Virus record (IMG/VR): IMGVR_UViG_3300028581_000014
Span: 62,001-126,000 of that record
Length of the DNA stretch: 64,000 nucleotides
Strand: one strand, 5' to 3'
DNA from: a virus
The notes beneath the pieces are model-generated. The model was given only the letters and a program-made list of their open reading frames with translations. It had not been told where the DNA came from and made no database searches. A program made the translations under genes and the position numbers. Each line of letters starts with the position of its first letter. Within the stretch, counting starts at the first letter, position 1. This document shows, one piece after another, positions 43,059 through 52,060 of the stretch.

Positions 43059-44324
43059 ATGAAAAAATTAAGAGTCTTAGTAGTCCCTAGTGACAGAACT
43101 GGCGTTAGCCATTTTCGCAGTACAAACCCACATTTAGCGTTGGAAAATAACTATCCAGATGAGTTTCATGTGGATATTGATTATGAACCAGAATTAGATA
43201 ATGATGCTTGGTTAAAACAATATGATATAATTCATTATCATAGAACACTAGGACCATATCAAAATATGAAGGCCCTATTGGCTAGGCTAAAGGCTTTAAA
43301 TATAGTTACGATAATGGATATTGATGATTATTGGGAGCCTGGAAAACATCACCCAGCATATGAACTAATTAAATCAAGTGGACTAGACGCTATGATTAAA
43401 GCTAATATAGTATTAGCTGAGAACGTAACAACTACCACACCAATATTTGCTGATGAAATAAAGCCACTGAATAAGAATGTTTTTGTTCTACCAAATGCAA
43501 TTAATCCAAAGGAAGAACAATTTACACCTAAGTTGGAACCTTCAGATAAAATACGTATTGGATGGTTAGGTGGTTCCAGTCATAGATATGATTTAGAAAT
43601 TCTAAACGGCTTGGTATCTAAATTACAAACAGCTGGTCTACTCGATAAGATACAATTTGTATTATGTGGCTTCGATACTAGAGGTTCACATACAACCATC
43701 GACCCAGTTACGAAACAACAAACCGTTAGACCCATAACACCAAAAGAAAGTGTTTGGTATACATATGAGCGTATCTTCACTGATGACTATAGAATAGTTA
43801 GTCCAGAGTATAAGGAATATCTAATGAAGTTTACTCAAGAGGAATATCCAAATGTTCATAATGAACCATATCGTAGAGTTTGGACCAAACACATATCAAC
43901 ATATGCGACTAATTATAATCTATTTGATATATCACTAGCACCAATCGAAGAACATATTTTTAATAAATGTAAGAGTCAATTAAAGGTAATTGAAGCTGGT
44001 TTTCATAATAAAGCAATCATTGCCCAAAACTATGGCCCATATCAAATTGATTTAACCAATGCTATCGAATATGGTGGTGTTTTTAATGATGAGGCTACTG
44101 GTATCTTGATTGATACGAGCAAGAATCATAGTGATTGGTTTAATGCCATTAAGAAGCTTGTTAAGAACCCAGAAATGATTGGAATTCTACAAAATAACCT
44201 TTCTACTAAGATTAAGGATATTTATTCAATAGATAACGTTACTAAACAGAGAAAAGAACTGTATCAAAGCTTGGTTAGTGAGATGCAAAGTAAAAAAGAA
44301 TTAGAGTATGCAAAAGAAAACTAA
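43059..44324 (+). CDS. Glycosyltransferase, GT-B fold (GT4-like)
   Basis: 421 residues. Transfers a sugar from an activated donor. The N-terminal Rossmann half (RVLVVPSDRTGVSHFRST, YDIIHYHRTLG, IVTIMDIDDYW) and C-terminal half (KIRIGWLGGSSHRYDL, then FDISLAPIEEHIFNKCKSQLKVIEAG) are those of GT-B enzymes. The terminal KSQLKVIEAGFHNKAIIAQNYG segment corresponds to the donor-binding loop with a Lys and Glu. It opens the plus-strand block after a terminator and is separated from the main glycan island by four unrelated genes. The acceptor cannot be told from the sequence. Confidence 0.8.
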   Translation: MKKLRVLVVPSDRTGVSHFRSTNPHLALENNYPDEFHVDIDYEPELDNDAWLKQYDIIHYHRTLGPYQNMKALLARLKALNIVTIMDIDDYWEPGKHHPAYELIKSSGLDAMIKANIVLAENVTTTTPIFADEIKPLNKNVFVLPNAINPKEEQFTPKLEPSDKIRIGWLGGSSHRYDLEILNGLVSKLQTAGLLDKIQFVLCGFDTRGSHTTIDPVTKQQTVRPITPKESVWYTYERIFTDDYRIVSPEYKEYLMKFTQEEYPNVHNEPYRRVWTKHISTYATNYNLFDISLAPIEEHIFNKCKSQLKVIEAGFHNKAIIAQNYGPYQIDLTNAIEYGGVFNDEATGILIDTSKNHSDWFNAIKKLVKNPEMIGILQNNLSTKIKDIYSIDNVTKQRKELYQSLVSEMQSKKELEYAKEN

Positions 44325-44985
44325 AAATAATAATTTTTGGGTAAAGCTATATGTATTTTATCTAAGTATTAAAAGTAGATTTTTTATTGAACCTTATCTT
44401 AGGTACAAAGAAAATACATCTAAAGCCAAAAAACAAAAGGAATATATACGTGGTTTTAATTCTCTTACTGGTGTAGATTACACTAGAGTATTATCTATAA
44501 TGGATAAAGATAAAAATAGACCAGATAATTATTATGAACATATAAATGAAGAATTAACAAAGCATCGTAAATTGATGCAATCTCAAAAATTTAGCTATAC
44601 ACCAAAATTTTATGAGCCAGAGATTATTGACATACATAATGAAAACTTAAATCCAAATGCGCCAAGTCTTTTGGAATTGATATACAAGGAAGAACTAAAT
44701 GGTTTAAAACAATTGTATAAACAGGAACGGGACCTTGGGTATCATCCACGAAGTTGTTATGCACCTTCATCTAAAACTGAAGACGTAGCAATAAAAGCTG
44801 CTAAGGTTGAAAGCTTCAATGATTTAGAAACCAAAATAAATAACATTCTTAAATTGGAACATGAATTATCATATATGTCTAAATTTATACCTATAATTGG
44901 GGTTGCTGGTACCAAAAATGAGATTAAACCAATTAAAAAAAGTTGGTATAAACCTATGGGTAATTTATTTAAAAATAAATCTTAA
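44308..44985 (+). CDS. Unknown protein, possibly linked to glycan synthesis
   Basis: 225 residues, overlapping the glycosyltransferase upstream by 17 bases. Basic, helical, with many Lys, Tyr and Asn; no full domain recognised. Near the C-terminus it reads IPIIGVAGTKNE, which matches the IIGVAGTK core of the glycosyltransferase encoded at 47208. At DNA level 18 bases are identical (44892-44909 and 47465-47482). This could be a shared motif or a fragment of a glycosyltransferase gene fused to another frame. Confidence 0.45.
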   Translation: MQKKTKNNNFWVKLYVFYLSIKSRFFIEPYLRYKENTSKAKKQKEYIRGFNSLTGVDYTRVLSIMDKDKNRPDNYYEHINEELTKHRKLMQSQKFSYTPKFYEPEIIDIHNENLNPNAPSLLELIYKEELNGLKQLYKQERDLGYHPRSCYAPSSKTEDVAIKAAKVESFNDLETKINNILKLEHELSYMSKFIPIIGVAGTKNEIKPIKKSWYKPMGNLFKNKS

Positions 44986-44992
44986 ATCTGAC

Positions 44993-45023
44993 TTGTTAGT
45001 TTGAAAAATTTGTAGTAGCTTTG
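44993..45023 (+). promoter_or_regulatory. Bacteroidota-type promoter of the nucleotide-metabolism trio
   Basis: TTG (44993-44995), 20 bases, then TAGCTTTG (45016-45023), 34 bases before the ATG at 45058. The region matches the DNA polymerase promoters in spacing and in the ACTTGTTA start. Confidence 0.65.
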
Positions 45024-45057
45024 TAACTATATAACGAGTTATAATAAAAAAATACAA

Positions 45058-45621
45058 ATGGCATTAGACCAAACTAAGATTGTCGCTAACACAAAGAAAT
45101 ATTTTGATACAGCGATAAAGAACGGGTTCATGAACGATGAACTAATGACCTTCCTAGGTGAAGATTTTATAAAGGCACCAGCCTCATCAATGACAGAATA
45201 TCATAATGCTTTTGAAGGTGGTCTAGTTGACCACCTTTTAAGGGTTGCATCGTATGCTGTTAAAATAAACAATGCCTTACCAGAAGAAGATAGAGTTGAC
45301 CAAACATCTTTATTAAAGGTATGTTTATTACACGGCATTGGTAAAGCAAAGCTATATGTACCATGCAAATCTGAATGGCATCGTAAAAACTTAGGTAAGA
45401 TGTATGAGTTTAATGAGGATATCACATCTATGCGTGTTAGTGAACGTAGTGCTTATTATGTATTATCACATGGTATTACACTAACCGATGAAGAATATGC
45501 CGCTATTTTATTCTTCGATAAGACTGACGACAAGATGTCAGAATACCATAACTCAATGGTTGGCGAATTACTTAAGATGGGTAATGTATTAGCAATCAAA
45601 AACGCTCAAAAAAATAATTAA
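45058..45621 (+). CDS. HD-domain-like protein lacking the canonical Asp
   Basis: 187 residues. The layout YHNAFEGGLVDHLLRVASYA, then LLKVCLLHGIGKAKLY and later RSAYYVLSHGITLTDEEYAAI, is that of HD-family phosphohydrolases acting on nucleotides. The signature His-Asp pair is here His92-Gly93 (codon GGC), and the usual Ala-Ile-x-x-His near the end reads AILFFDK. Two metal ligands are therefore missing, so it may be inactive, use a different metal site, or act as a binding protein. First gene of an operon with dUTPase and GMP reductase, which points to a role in nucleotide pools. Confidence 0.6.
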   Translation: MALDQTKIVANTKKYFDTAIKNGFMNDELMTFLGEDFIKAPASSMTEYHNAFEGGLVDHLLRVASYAVKINNALPEEDRVDQTSLLKVCLLHGIGKAKLYVPCKSEWHRKNLGKMYEFNEDITSMRVSERSAYYVLSHGITLTDEEYAAILFFDKTDDKMSEYHNSMVGELLKMGNVLAIKNAQKNN

Positions 45622-46196
45622 TGGATACCATCGAAAAAATGAGGTTAAGAATCCAAGAGATTGCTGACCCAAATAATCCATATTCTCAAGAAGATTTTGA
45701 CGTTGAGTTTTCAAGCAAAAATTTTACACATGATACCTCTACTTACAAGATAAGTGTTGGTTTTAAGAATGAATCAGATAACCAAGACCCAGAATACGCA
45801 ACCTCTGGGTCTTCTGGTTTTGATTTAAGGGCCAATACCCAAACACCAATCATCCTCAAGGCTGGTAATCGAGCCATTATACCAACAGGTTTGTATTTTG
45901 AACTACCAGATAACTTTGAGTTACAAATACGACCACGCAGCGGTCTAGCCGCTAAGAATGGTGTAACAGTGTTAAACACACCAGGTACCGTTGACGCTGA
46001 TTATCGTGGTGAAGTTAAGGTGATTTTAATTAATCTATCCACTGAAGATTTCGTTATAAATCATGGCGATAGAATCGCACAAGGTGTACTAGCAACCGTA
46101 ACTAGTAAGAATGTTATTAATTTACTAAAACGAGATAATATCTCATCAAACACTGAACGTGGTTCAGGTGGCTTTGGTTCAACAGGTATATCATAA
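45621..46196 (+). CDS. dut: dUTPase (deoxyuridine 5'-triphosphate nucleotidohydrolase)
   Basis: 191 residues; hydrolyses dUTP to dUMP and pyrophosphate, keeping uracil out of DNA and supplying dTMP synthesis. All five trimeric dUTPase motifs are seen: SGFDLRA, RPRSGLA, GTVDADYRGEV (with the catalytic Asp), GDRIAQGV and RGSGGFGSTG. The N-terminal ~45 residues are an extra segment not found in minimal dUTPases. The start ATG overlaps the stop of the HD-like gene by one base. Confidence 0.92.
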   Translation: MDTIEKMRLRIQEIADPNNPYSQEDFDVEFSSKNFTHDTSTYKISVGFKNESDNQDPEYATSGSSGFDLRANTQTPIILKAGNRAIIPTGLYFELPDNFELQIRPRSGLAAKNGVTVLNTPGTVDADYRGEVKVILINLSTEDFVINHGDRIAQGVLATVTSKNVINLLKRDNISSNTERGSGGFGSTGIS

Positions 46197-46212
46197 TAAA
46201 AACAAATAATAT

Positions 46213-47208
46213 ATGGAAAAATTAGATTTTGATGACTTATTAATTGAGCCAGCTAGTGCAACATCTATAGAGAGTCGTAAAGCTTGTTGGTTATACCAAG
46301 ACGCTGGGTATTTACCCTTGATTACAGCACCAATGGATACTGTAATTGATAATGAAAATATGGGGGTATTTGATGATTTGGATATAATCACTTGCTTACC
46401 TAGAGGTCTTAAAAACCCAAATGGTTTTGAGTCTTATTCATTAAAGGAATTTAATGATGAATTTCTTAATTCTAATCTTAGAACGAATGGTAAATACCTA
46501 ATCGATATAGCTAATGGACATATGACCAGTCTATGTGAAACCATCCAAGTGATTAAAAAACATCACCCTACGATGACTATAATGGCTGGAAATATTGCTA
46601 ATCCATCAACGTATATTGCATTATCAAATGCTGGTGCTGATTATGTTAGATGTGGTATTGGAAATGGTGCTGGTTGTTCGACCACATTACAAACTGGTGT
46701 TGGTTACCCAATGGCCTCGCTTATATCTGAATGTTATGAAGCATCATTGAGCTTAGATAAACCAGCATTAATAGTAGCTGACGGTGGTATGCAAAAATAC
46801 GCTGATATTATTAAAGCCTTAGCGTTAGGTGCTGATTATGTTATGGTTGGTAGTCTTTTTAATAAGGCTATTGAATCTTGTGGTGATAACTACTTATGGG
46901 GTAAGATTAAGGTGTCACAACATATAGCTGAGTTAGCTTACGCTTCAAAGATACCCGTATATAAAAAATTCCGTGGTATGTCAACCAAAGAAGTCCAAAA
47001 AAAATGGGGCAAGGAAACCTTGACAACTTCAGAAGGTGTTATTAGATTTAGAAAGGTTGAATATACCTTAGCTGGATGGACAAGAAACTTCAAAGATTAT
47101 CTAAGTTCTGCTATGAGCTATACCAACTCAGATAATTTATCTTACTTTATTGGTCAAGTAAAATTAAATAGAATAACAAATAACGCATATAATAGATTTA
47201 AGAAATAA
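46213..47208 (+). CDS. GMP reductase-like enzyme (IMPDH/GMPR family)
   Basis: 331 residues, a TIM barrel without CBS domains, the normal size of GMP reductase. It would convert GMP to IMP with NADPH. Motifs: FDDLLIEPA at the N-terminus, MAGNIANPSTYIAL, and the catalytic Cys loop GIGNGAGCSTTLQTGVGYP with C155. The phosphate-binding ADGGMQKYADIIKAL and GADYVMVGS follow, then FRGMSTKEVQ. The TGVGYP element is characteristic of GMP reductase; IMP dehydrogenase differs there. The usual CTTRKK is changed to CSTTLQ, losing the basic residues. An unusual gene for a phage; with dUTPase it suggests reshaping of host nucleotide pools. Confidence 0.8.
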   Translation: MEKLDFDDLLIEPASATSIESRKACWLYQDAGYLPLITAPMDTVIDNENMGVFDDLDIITCLPRGLKNPNGFESYSLKEFNDEFLNSNLRTNGKYLIDIANGHMTSLCETIQVIKKHHPTMTIMAGNIANPSTYIALSNAGADYVRCGIGNGAGCSTTLQTGVGYPMASLISECYEASLSLDKPALIVADGGMQKYADIIKALALGADYVMVGSLFNKAIESCGDNYLWGKIKVSQHIAELAYASKIPVYKKFRGMSTKEVQKKWGKETLTTSEGVIRFRKVEYTLAGWTRNFKDYLSSAMSYTNSDNLSYFIGQVKLNRITNNAYNRFKK

Positions 47209-48851
47209 TGATATCAATAATATACTGCACAAGAGAAACCAATCCAGAACACAAGGCTCATTTAGCTAAGACATGTGGTCTAGATAAACATCTTGAAATC
47301 ATTGAGATAGTTAATAATGGTGAGAGCCTAACAAGTGCGTATAATCGTGGCTTAAAACAAGCCAAGAATGATATCGTTGTTTTTTGTCACGATGATTTAA
47401 GTATTGAAACTAAGCAATGGGGTACCAAGCTTATTAAGCTATTTAAAAACAATCCAGAATACGGTATAATTGGGGTTGCTGGAACCAAGCAAGTACCATC
47501 AAGTGGAATTTGGTGGGAAAACCCTAGAAAGATGTACGGGCGTGTTTCACACACACATGAGGGTAAGACTTGGTTATCATCTTATTCTGATGACTTGGGT
47601 CATGAAATTGAAGAAACGGTAATCGTTGATGGTGTATTTTTTGCTATTGATAAATCCAGAATCAAAAAAACCTTTAACGAGGACGTACAAGGCTTCCATT
47701 TTTATGACCTTACCTTTTGTTATGAAAACCATTTGGAGGGCGTTAAGGTGGGTGTTACGACCTTAATACGGATAAATCACAGGTCTATTGGTGCGACAAA
47801 TGAAGAATGGGAAAAAAATAGAGCACAATTTAGTGAATCTTTTAAAGAAACCCTACCAAAAGAAATTAAGAGAGTATTACGTAAGGGTGAAAAATTAAGG
47901 GTATTAATTGGTTGTTTAAATTTTACCAATCTAACTGGTTCTGAACTATATGTTTACGAATTGGCTAAGCAATTGGTTAAAGAGGGTTGTGAGGTAACTA
48001 TATGTTCAAACATAGGTAAGCCGATGTTAGATATGGTAAAGCCACTTGGTATAAAGCTATATTCACTACAAGAACCACCTAACTATAAGCTAGGTGATGG
48101 TAAATGGTTATTAAAGACACAAAATGGTGATGTTGTATCGCAAGAGAATACATTATATCGTATTGGTAATACCACGTTTGATGTAATGCATTTAAATCAT
48201 AAACCAATAACCGAGCATCTATTAAGGTTATTTCCAGAGGTTCCAGCTATTTGTACAATACATTCTGAGGTTATCGCTTTGGAGGAACCCGTAGTATCCC
48301 CACAAATAAAGAAATACCTAGCAATTAGACCTGAGATTAAGGACCATATAGTTAAGCGATATGGTATAACTGAGGATATTGTTAGCGTTATTTACAATCC
48401 AATAGATAACACTAAGTTTAAATCAGTACCATCGGTAAAAAAACGAGATAAAAAACGTGTATTATTTGTTGGTACGATTGACTATTTGCGTAAGAATTCA
48501 ATCAATAATTTGATACAAAAAACTGCTGATAATAATCAAGAACTCTGGTTGGTTGGTCAATATAACGGTGTTACGGAATCTGAATTAAATATGGGGCCAC
48601 ACGTAAGTTATTTTCCACCAACATCTAGTATTGAAAAATATATACAAGAATGTGATGAAACTGCTGGTATACTATTAGGTAGAACAACCATTGAAGGTTG
48701 GATGTGTGGTAAGAAAGGGTGGATATATGATGTTGACTCATCTGGTACAATACTTAGCAGTTCATTACATGATGTTCCGACAGATATAGATAAATTTTAT
48801 GCCAATAATGTAGTCAAAGAAATAATAGAAGAATATAAATCAATATTGTAA
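47208..48851 (+). CDS. Two-domain glycosyltransferase (GT-A plus GT-B)
   Basis: 547 residues. Residues 1-~220 are a GT2-like GT-A domain: MISIIYCTRETNP, SLTSAYNRGLKQAKNDIVVF, CHDDLSIE (DxD-like acidic pair), YGIIGVAGTK and FHFYDLTFCYE. Residues ~225-547 are a GT4-like GT-B domain: KLRVLIGCLNFTNLTGSELY, RVLFVGTIDYLRKNS, and an IEGWMCGKKGW donor loop. Each domain looks complete. Such fusions add two sugars in succession. It overlaps the GMP reductase stop by one base and is the first gene of the dense island. Confidence 0.75.
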   Translation: MISIIYCTRETNPEHKAHLAKTCGLDKHLEIIEIVNNGESLTSAYNRGLKQAKNDIVVFCHDDLSIETKQWGTKLIKLFKNNPEYGIIGVAGTKQVPSSGIWWENPRKMYGRVSHTHEGKTWLSSYSDDLGHEIEETVIVDGVFFAIDKSRIKKTFNEDVQGFHFYDLTFCYENHLEGVKVGVTTLIRINHRSIGATNEEWEKNRAQFSESFKETLPKEIKRVLRKGEKLRVLIGCLNFTNLTGSELYVYELAKQLVKEGCEVTICSNIGKPMLDMVKPLGIKLYSLQEPPNYKLGDGKWLLKTQNGDVVSQENTLYRIGNTTFDVMHLNHKPITEHLLRLFPEVPAICTIHSEVIALEEPVVSPQIKKYLAIRPEIKDHIVKRYGITEDIVSVIYNPIDNTKFKSVPSVKKRDKKRVLFVGTIDYLRKNSINNLIQKTADNNQELWLVGQYNGVTESELNMGPHVSYFPPTSSIEKYIQECDETAGILLGRTTIEGWMCGKKGWIYDVDSSGTILSSSLHDVPTDIDKFYANNVVKEIIEEYKSIL

Positions 48852-49837
48852 TGAGTAGCATTAAGGAATGGTTACGGAGTAAAGTGGCTTCAGTATTTAT
48901 ATCATTATCTAACGTAGAGAAGAATACTATAACGCAAGGTTCTGACCAAGTAAGTAATGATACACACTACACTAGAAGGAATACGCAGGGTACCTTAGCT
49001 GATTCGTTAATCAATGGTGAGGTTACCCAAGAAGTACAAAACTTGCGTTGGAGAACCTATAATATATTGAATCAAGTTTCTGGGTATAAGTCCAAAGTAG
49101 TTGGTTATGATGAAGATGGCCTACCAGTAACTGAAATGGTTAAATTAGATGTGAGCAAAGAACTAGATAATATTAAATTAGATACTGCTGATTCTTATGT
49201 ATTAGAGATGGTTGTCGATAATTCTGAAATTACCAACAATACTAATGATATAATGTTTGGTAAACATTTATTGGTATATGATACCCCTAAGATTATGTTT
49301 GGTGAGCTTAACACTAGTGACGATAAAATACCAGAGGCTGTTGAAAAATTTGCGTCACATGGTACAATTAATGACACCGAATACCATGCAATTAATAAAA
49401 CAGAAAAACCATTATTTGTTGGTCGTGACTTTTTTCCTAAGTTTAATATTGAAGATTACACAACCAAATTAAATATTAGAAGAATTGATGAAGAACATAG
49501 ACTACTAGAATTTTATGTTAGTAAGTACCCAGATACCCATAGGAAGAACTCTGGGTTATTCATTAAAGAAGTAACAAAGGCAATAGCTAATCCAACCCAC
49601 ATTAACTTTTTAGAGATAAAAAATGTATCATTTGTTACTGATAATACGATTGGTGCTAGTAACTACTTAAGATTTACTTATGATATACTTAAGTTTGACA
49701 AGATAGTTGAATTTAATGGCTCTTACGTTATTAAATTTATCGGCAAGGTAAGCATTAATGGGGTAAATATCTTTGAAGAATTTAGGGTTACTGAGCTGGA
49801 TGATAAATATAAAAATAAAGAAACCAAGAATCGATGA
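48851..49837 (+). CDS. Unknown protein within the glycan operon
   Basis: 328 residues, starting MSSIKEWLRSKVASVFISLS. Residues 40-75 (RNTQGTLADSLINGEVTQEV, QNLRWRTYNIL) form a conserved-looking helical stretch. The rest is beta-rich with many Asp, Asn and Lys and no glycosyltransferase motif. The composition is closer to a phage structural protein than to its neighbours. It overlaps both neighbours by 1-4 bases and is co-transcribed with glycosyltransferases. Possible roles are an acceptor or anchor for the glycan, or a virion protein caught in the operon. Confidence 0.5.
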   Translation: MSSIKEWLRSKVASVFISLSNVEKNTITQGSDQVSNDTHYTRRNTQGTLADSLINGEVTQEVQNLRWRTYNILNQVSGYKSKVVGYDEDGLPVTEMVKLDVSKELDNIKLDTADSYVLEMVVDNSEITNNTNDIMFGKHLLVYDTPKIMFGELNTSDDKIPEAVEKFASHGTINDTEYHAINKTEKPLFVGRDFFPKFNIEDYTTKLNIRRIDEEHRLLEFYVSKYPDTHRKNSGLFIKEVTKAIANPTHINFLEIKNVSFVTDNTIGASNYLRFTYDILKFDKIVEFNGSYVIKFIGKVSINGVNIFEEFRVTELDDKYKNKETKNR

Positions 49838-50493
49838 AACTACTAATAAAATTTCCAACTAGAAATAGACCACATAAATTCTTAAAGACTTTGCACACTT
49901 ACATGCGTCATCTTTATGATAAAGATACTGAAATAATTGTAAGCTGTGACCTAGATGATACATCAATGTCTGAGTCTTATATAATAGATTTCGTCAGTCA
50001 ATACCCAAATGTTAAGTTACATTATAGTAACAATAAATCAAAGATTGAAGCGGTAAATGCTGATTTAACAGATGTTGATTTTGATATTTTATTATTGGCT
50101 TCTGATGATATGATTCCAATAATACAAGATTTTGATGTAATAATTAAAAATAAAATGATTGAACACTACCCAGATACCGATGGTGTTTTATGGTTTAACG
50201 ATGGTTACCAAGGCAATCGACTAAATACACTCTGTATCTTAGGTAAAAAATACTATGATAGATTTAATTATATTTATAACCCAGAATATATTAGTGTATG
50301 GTCTGATAATGAATTTATGGATGTTGCCAATATATTAGGTAAACAAACTTACTTTGATGATGTAATTATACAACACCAACATCCAGATTGGGGTCATGGT
50401 ACGCACGATGTCATACATACATTAAATAATAAGTATGGAGTACACGATAAAAAAATTTATGAAAATAGGCGAAATAATAATTTTTATTTATGA
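49834..50493 (+). CDS. Glycosyltransferase, GT2-like
   Basis: 219 residues. N-terminal IKFPTRNRPHKFLKTL and TEIIVSCDLDDTS, then DFDILLLASDDMIP carrying the DD metal-binding pair, are those of GT-A transferases. The size is close to a minimal catalytic domain. Its C-terminal HQHPDWGHGTHD may supply further metal-binding histidines. The ATG overlaps the previous stop by four bases. Donor and acceptor unknown. Confidence 0.7.
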   Translation: MKLLIKFPTRNRPHKFLKTLHTYMRHLYDKDTEIIVSCDLDDTSMSESYIIDFVSQYPNVKLHYSNNKSKIEAVNADLTDVDFDILLLASDDMIPIIQDFDVIIKNKMIEHYPDTDGVLWFNDGYQGNRLNTLCILGKKYYDRFNYIYNPEYISVWSDNEFMDVANILGKQTYFDDVIIQHQHPDWGHGTHDVIHTLNNKYGVHDKKIYENRRNNNFYL

Positions 50494-51320
50494 AGACGGC
50501 ATTCAATACAATGTTAAAAAATGAAGCTAATATACTACCTGTTATATTAGAAATATGGAAAAAATATCCAATAGATTTATTTATATTTTATGACGATAAT
50601 TCAACTGATGAATCGGTTAAATTAATACGTGAAATTTTAGGTGAGGGTAGATATATAGTAATAAATGATAAATTAACCTTTTTTAACGAATCACATAATC
50701 GACAACGAATGATTGATATCTCTAGAGACAATAACGTTGATATTGTTTTTTCTATTGATTGTGACGAATTGTTGTCAACAACAATTGTGGATAACTTTAC
50801 TAATTTTTTAAAAATCTACAATACACATGATATGTTTTTATTTTGGTATAATAGTGTTAACAATACAATAACTGAATATCGAACAGACCCACAATATATA
50901 AATAATTATCGAAGTTTTATATTACCGCTGAATAAAACGGGTAACTTAGACACTAGTCAATTTAAATACCACACACCAAGAACACCAAATGTTAATTTGC
51001 CCAAGATGTACAACAATGATTTTGGTATAATACATTTACAAGCACTTAACACTAAATATTACGCTATAAAACAGTTATGGTATAAACATCATGAATTTGT
51101 CAATTATGGACATAGTGTTGAATTTATTAATTCAAGATATGATTCGGTTGTTAATAACTTGAATTTTAATGCAAAAAAAATTGACAATAGATTAATAGAG
51201 GGTATTAATATTGACGTAAATATTTTTGAAGGATTGGAAAATGAAAAAGGTTACCTAAAATTTATTCAGGATAACTACAATGAAAAATTAATAACATTTG
51301 GTAAAGAATTTTTAATATGA
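50490..51320 (+). CDS. Glycosyltransferase, GT2/GT92-like
   Basis: 276 residues. The start MKTAFNTMLKNEANILP, then FIFYDDNSTDESVKLI and FSIDCDELL (DxD motif), is the pattern of GT2/GT92 family enzymes (MVKNE...W....D.SxD). A later HHEFVNYGHS contains histidines near the acceptor side. It overlaps both neighbours by four bases (ATGA). No signal peptide or membrane segment, so it is cytoplasmic and works on a soluble or membrane-linked acceptor. Confidence 0.75.
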   Translation: MKTAFNTMLKNEANILPVILEIWKKYPIDLFIFYDDNSTDESVKLIREILGEGRYIVINDKLTFFNESHNRQRMIDISRDNNVDIVFSIDCDELLSTTIVDNFTNFLKIYNTHDMFLFWYNSVNNTITEYRTDPQYINNYRSFILPLNKTGNLDTSQFKYHTPRTPNVNLPKMYNNDFGIIHLQALNTKYYAIKQLWYKHHEFVNYGHSVEFINSRYDSVVNNLNFNAKKIDNRLIEGINIDVNIFEGLENEKGYLKFIQDNYNEKLITFGKEFLI

Positions 51321-52060
51321 ATGATTACACGATTGCTATAACTACGTTTTCTAAAAGATATGATTATGTTGTTAAACTTATAAAACAAATTAGGTCTCAC
51401 ACTAATAAAACTATTGTCTTATCAATTAATGGTGAGAAAGATGGTATATTTAATGATGATTATCGTAAAAAAATACTTGAGTTATGCTCTAGTTATGAGA
51501 ATGTATATCCATCATTTTTTATTGAGACTAGGGGGTTGTCAAAAATGTGGAATTCGTTATTGATTATGTCATATTATGATAATATACTAATGTTAAATGA
51601 TGATATTGAAATATTAGAATCAAACATATTTCAAACCGTTGAAAATCATATTAATTCAGACGCTTATCTTGGATTAACCAAAATTAATAATTCATTTTCT
51701 CATTTTATCGTTAATAAAACTTTAATGGACCGAATTGGCTATTTTGATGAGCGATTATTAGGGTTTGGTGAGGAAGATGGTGATATAACGTATCGACTAT
51801 TAAAAATTGGAATACCTATCATTAATATATCAGTAACTGGGGTTATTAATATTGTGACAAATATTAGACACGACCATATTACGGCTGGTATTGGTAAATA
51901 CTCAAAATTTAATAGGGATTTTATTTATAACTTTAAATATAGTCCAAATATGTCAAGTAATTATCGTGGTATGTTTGACACACCAATGGACCAAAAGTTG
52001 CCAGATTTACATCAATACCCAACCGAACAATTTTTTCTAGAGAATAAATCTAAACTATAG
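51317..52060 (+). CDS. Glycosyltransferase, GT2-like
   Basis: 247 residues. Motifs: YTIAITTFSKRYDYV, ILMLNDDIEIL (acidic metal site), and GFGEEDGDITYRLLK near residue 150. The last is the strongly conserved G-x-x-E-D-x-D-x-x-x-R element of GT2 enzymes such as polypeptide N-acetylgalactosaminyltransferase-like and capsule transferases. The stop TAG overlaps the GTG start of the next gene. One of at least nine transferases in this operon. Confidence 0.8.
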   Translation: MNDYTIAITTFSKRYDYVVKLIKQIRSHTNKTIVLSINGEKDGIFNDDYRKKILELCSSYENVYPSFFIETRGLSKMWNSLLIMSYYDNILMLNDDIEILESNIFQTVENHINSDAYLGLTKINNSFSHFIVNKTLMDRIGYFDERLLGFGEEDGDITYRLLKIGIPIINISVTGVINIVTNIRHDHITAGIGKYSKFNRDFIYNFKYSPNMSSNYRGMFDTPMDQKLPDLHQYPTEQFFLENKSKL

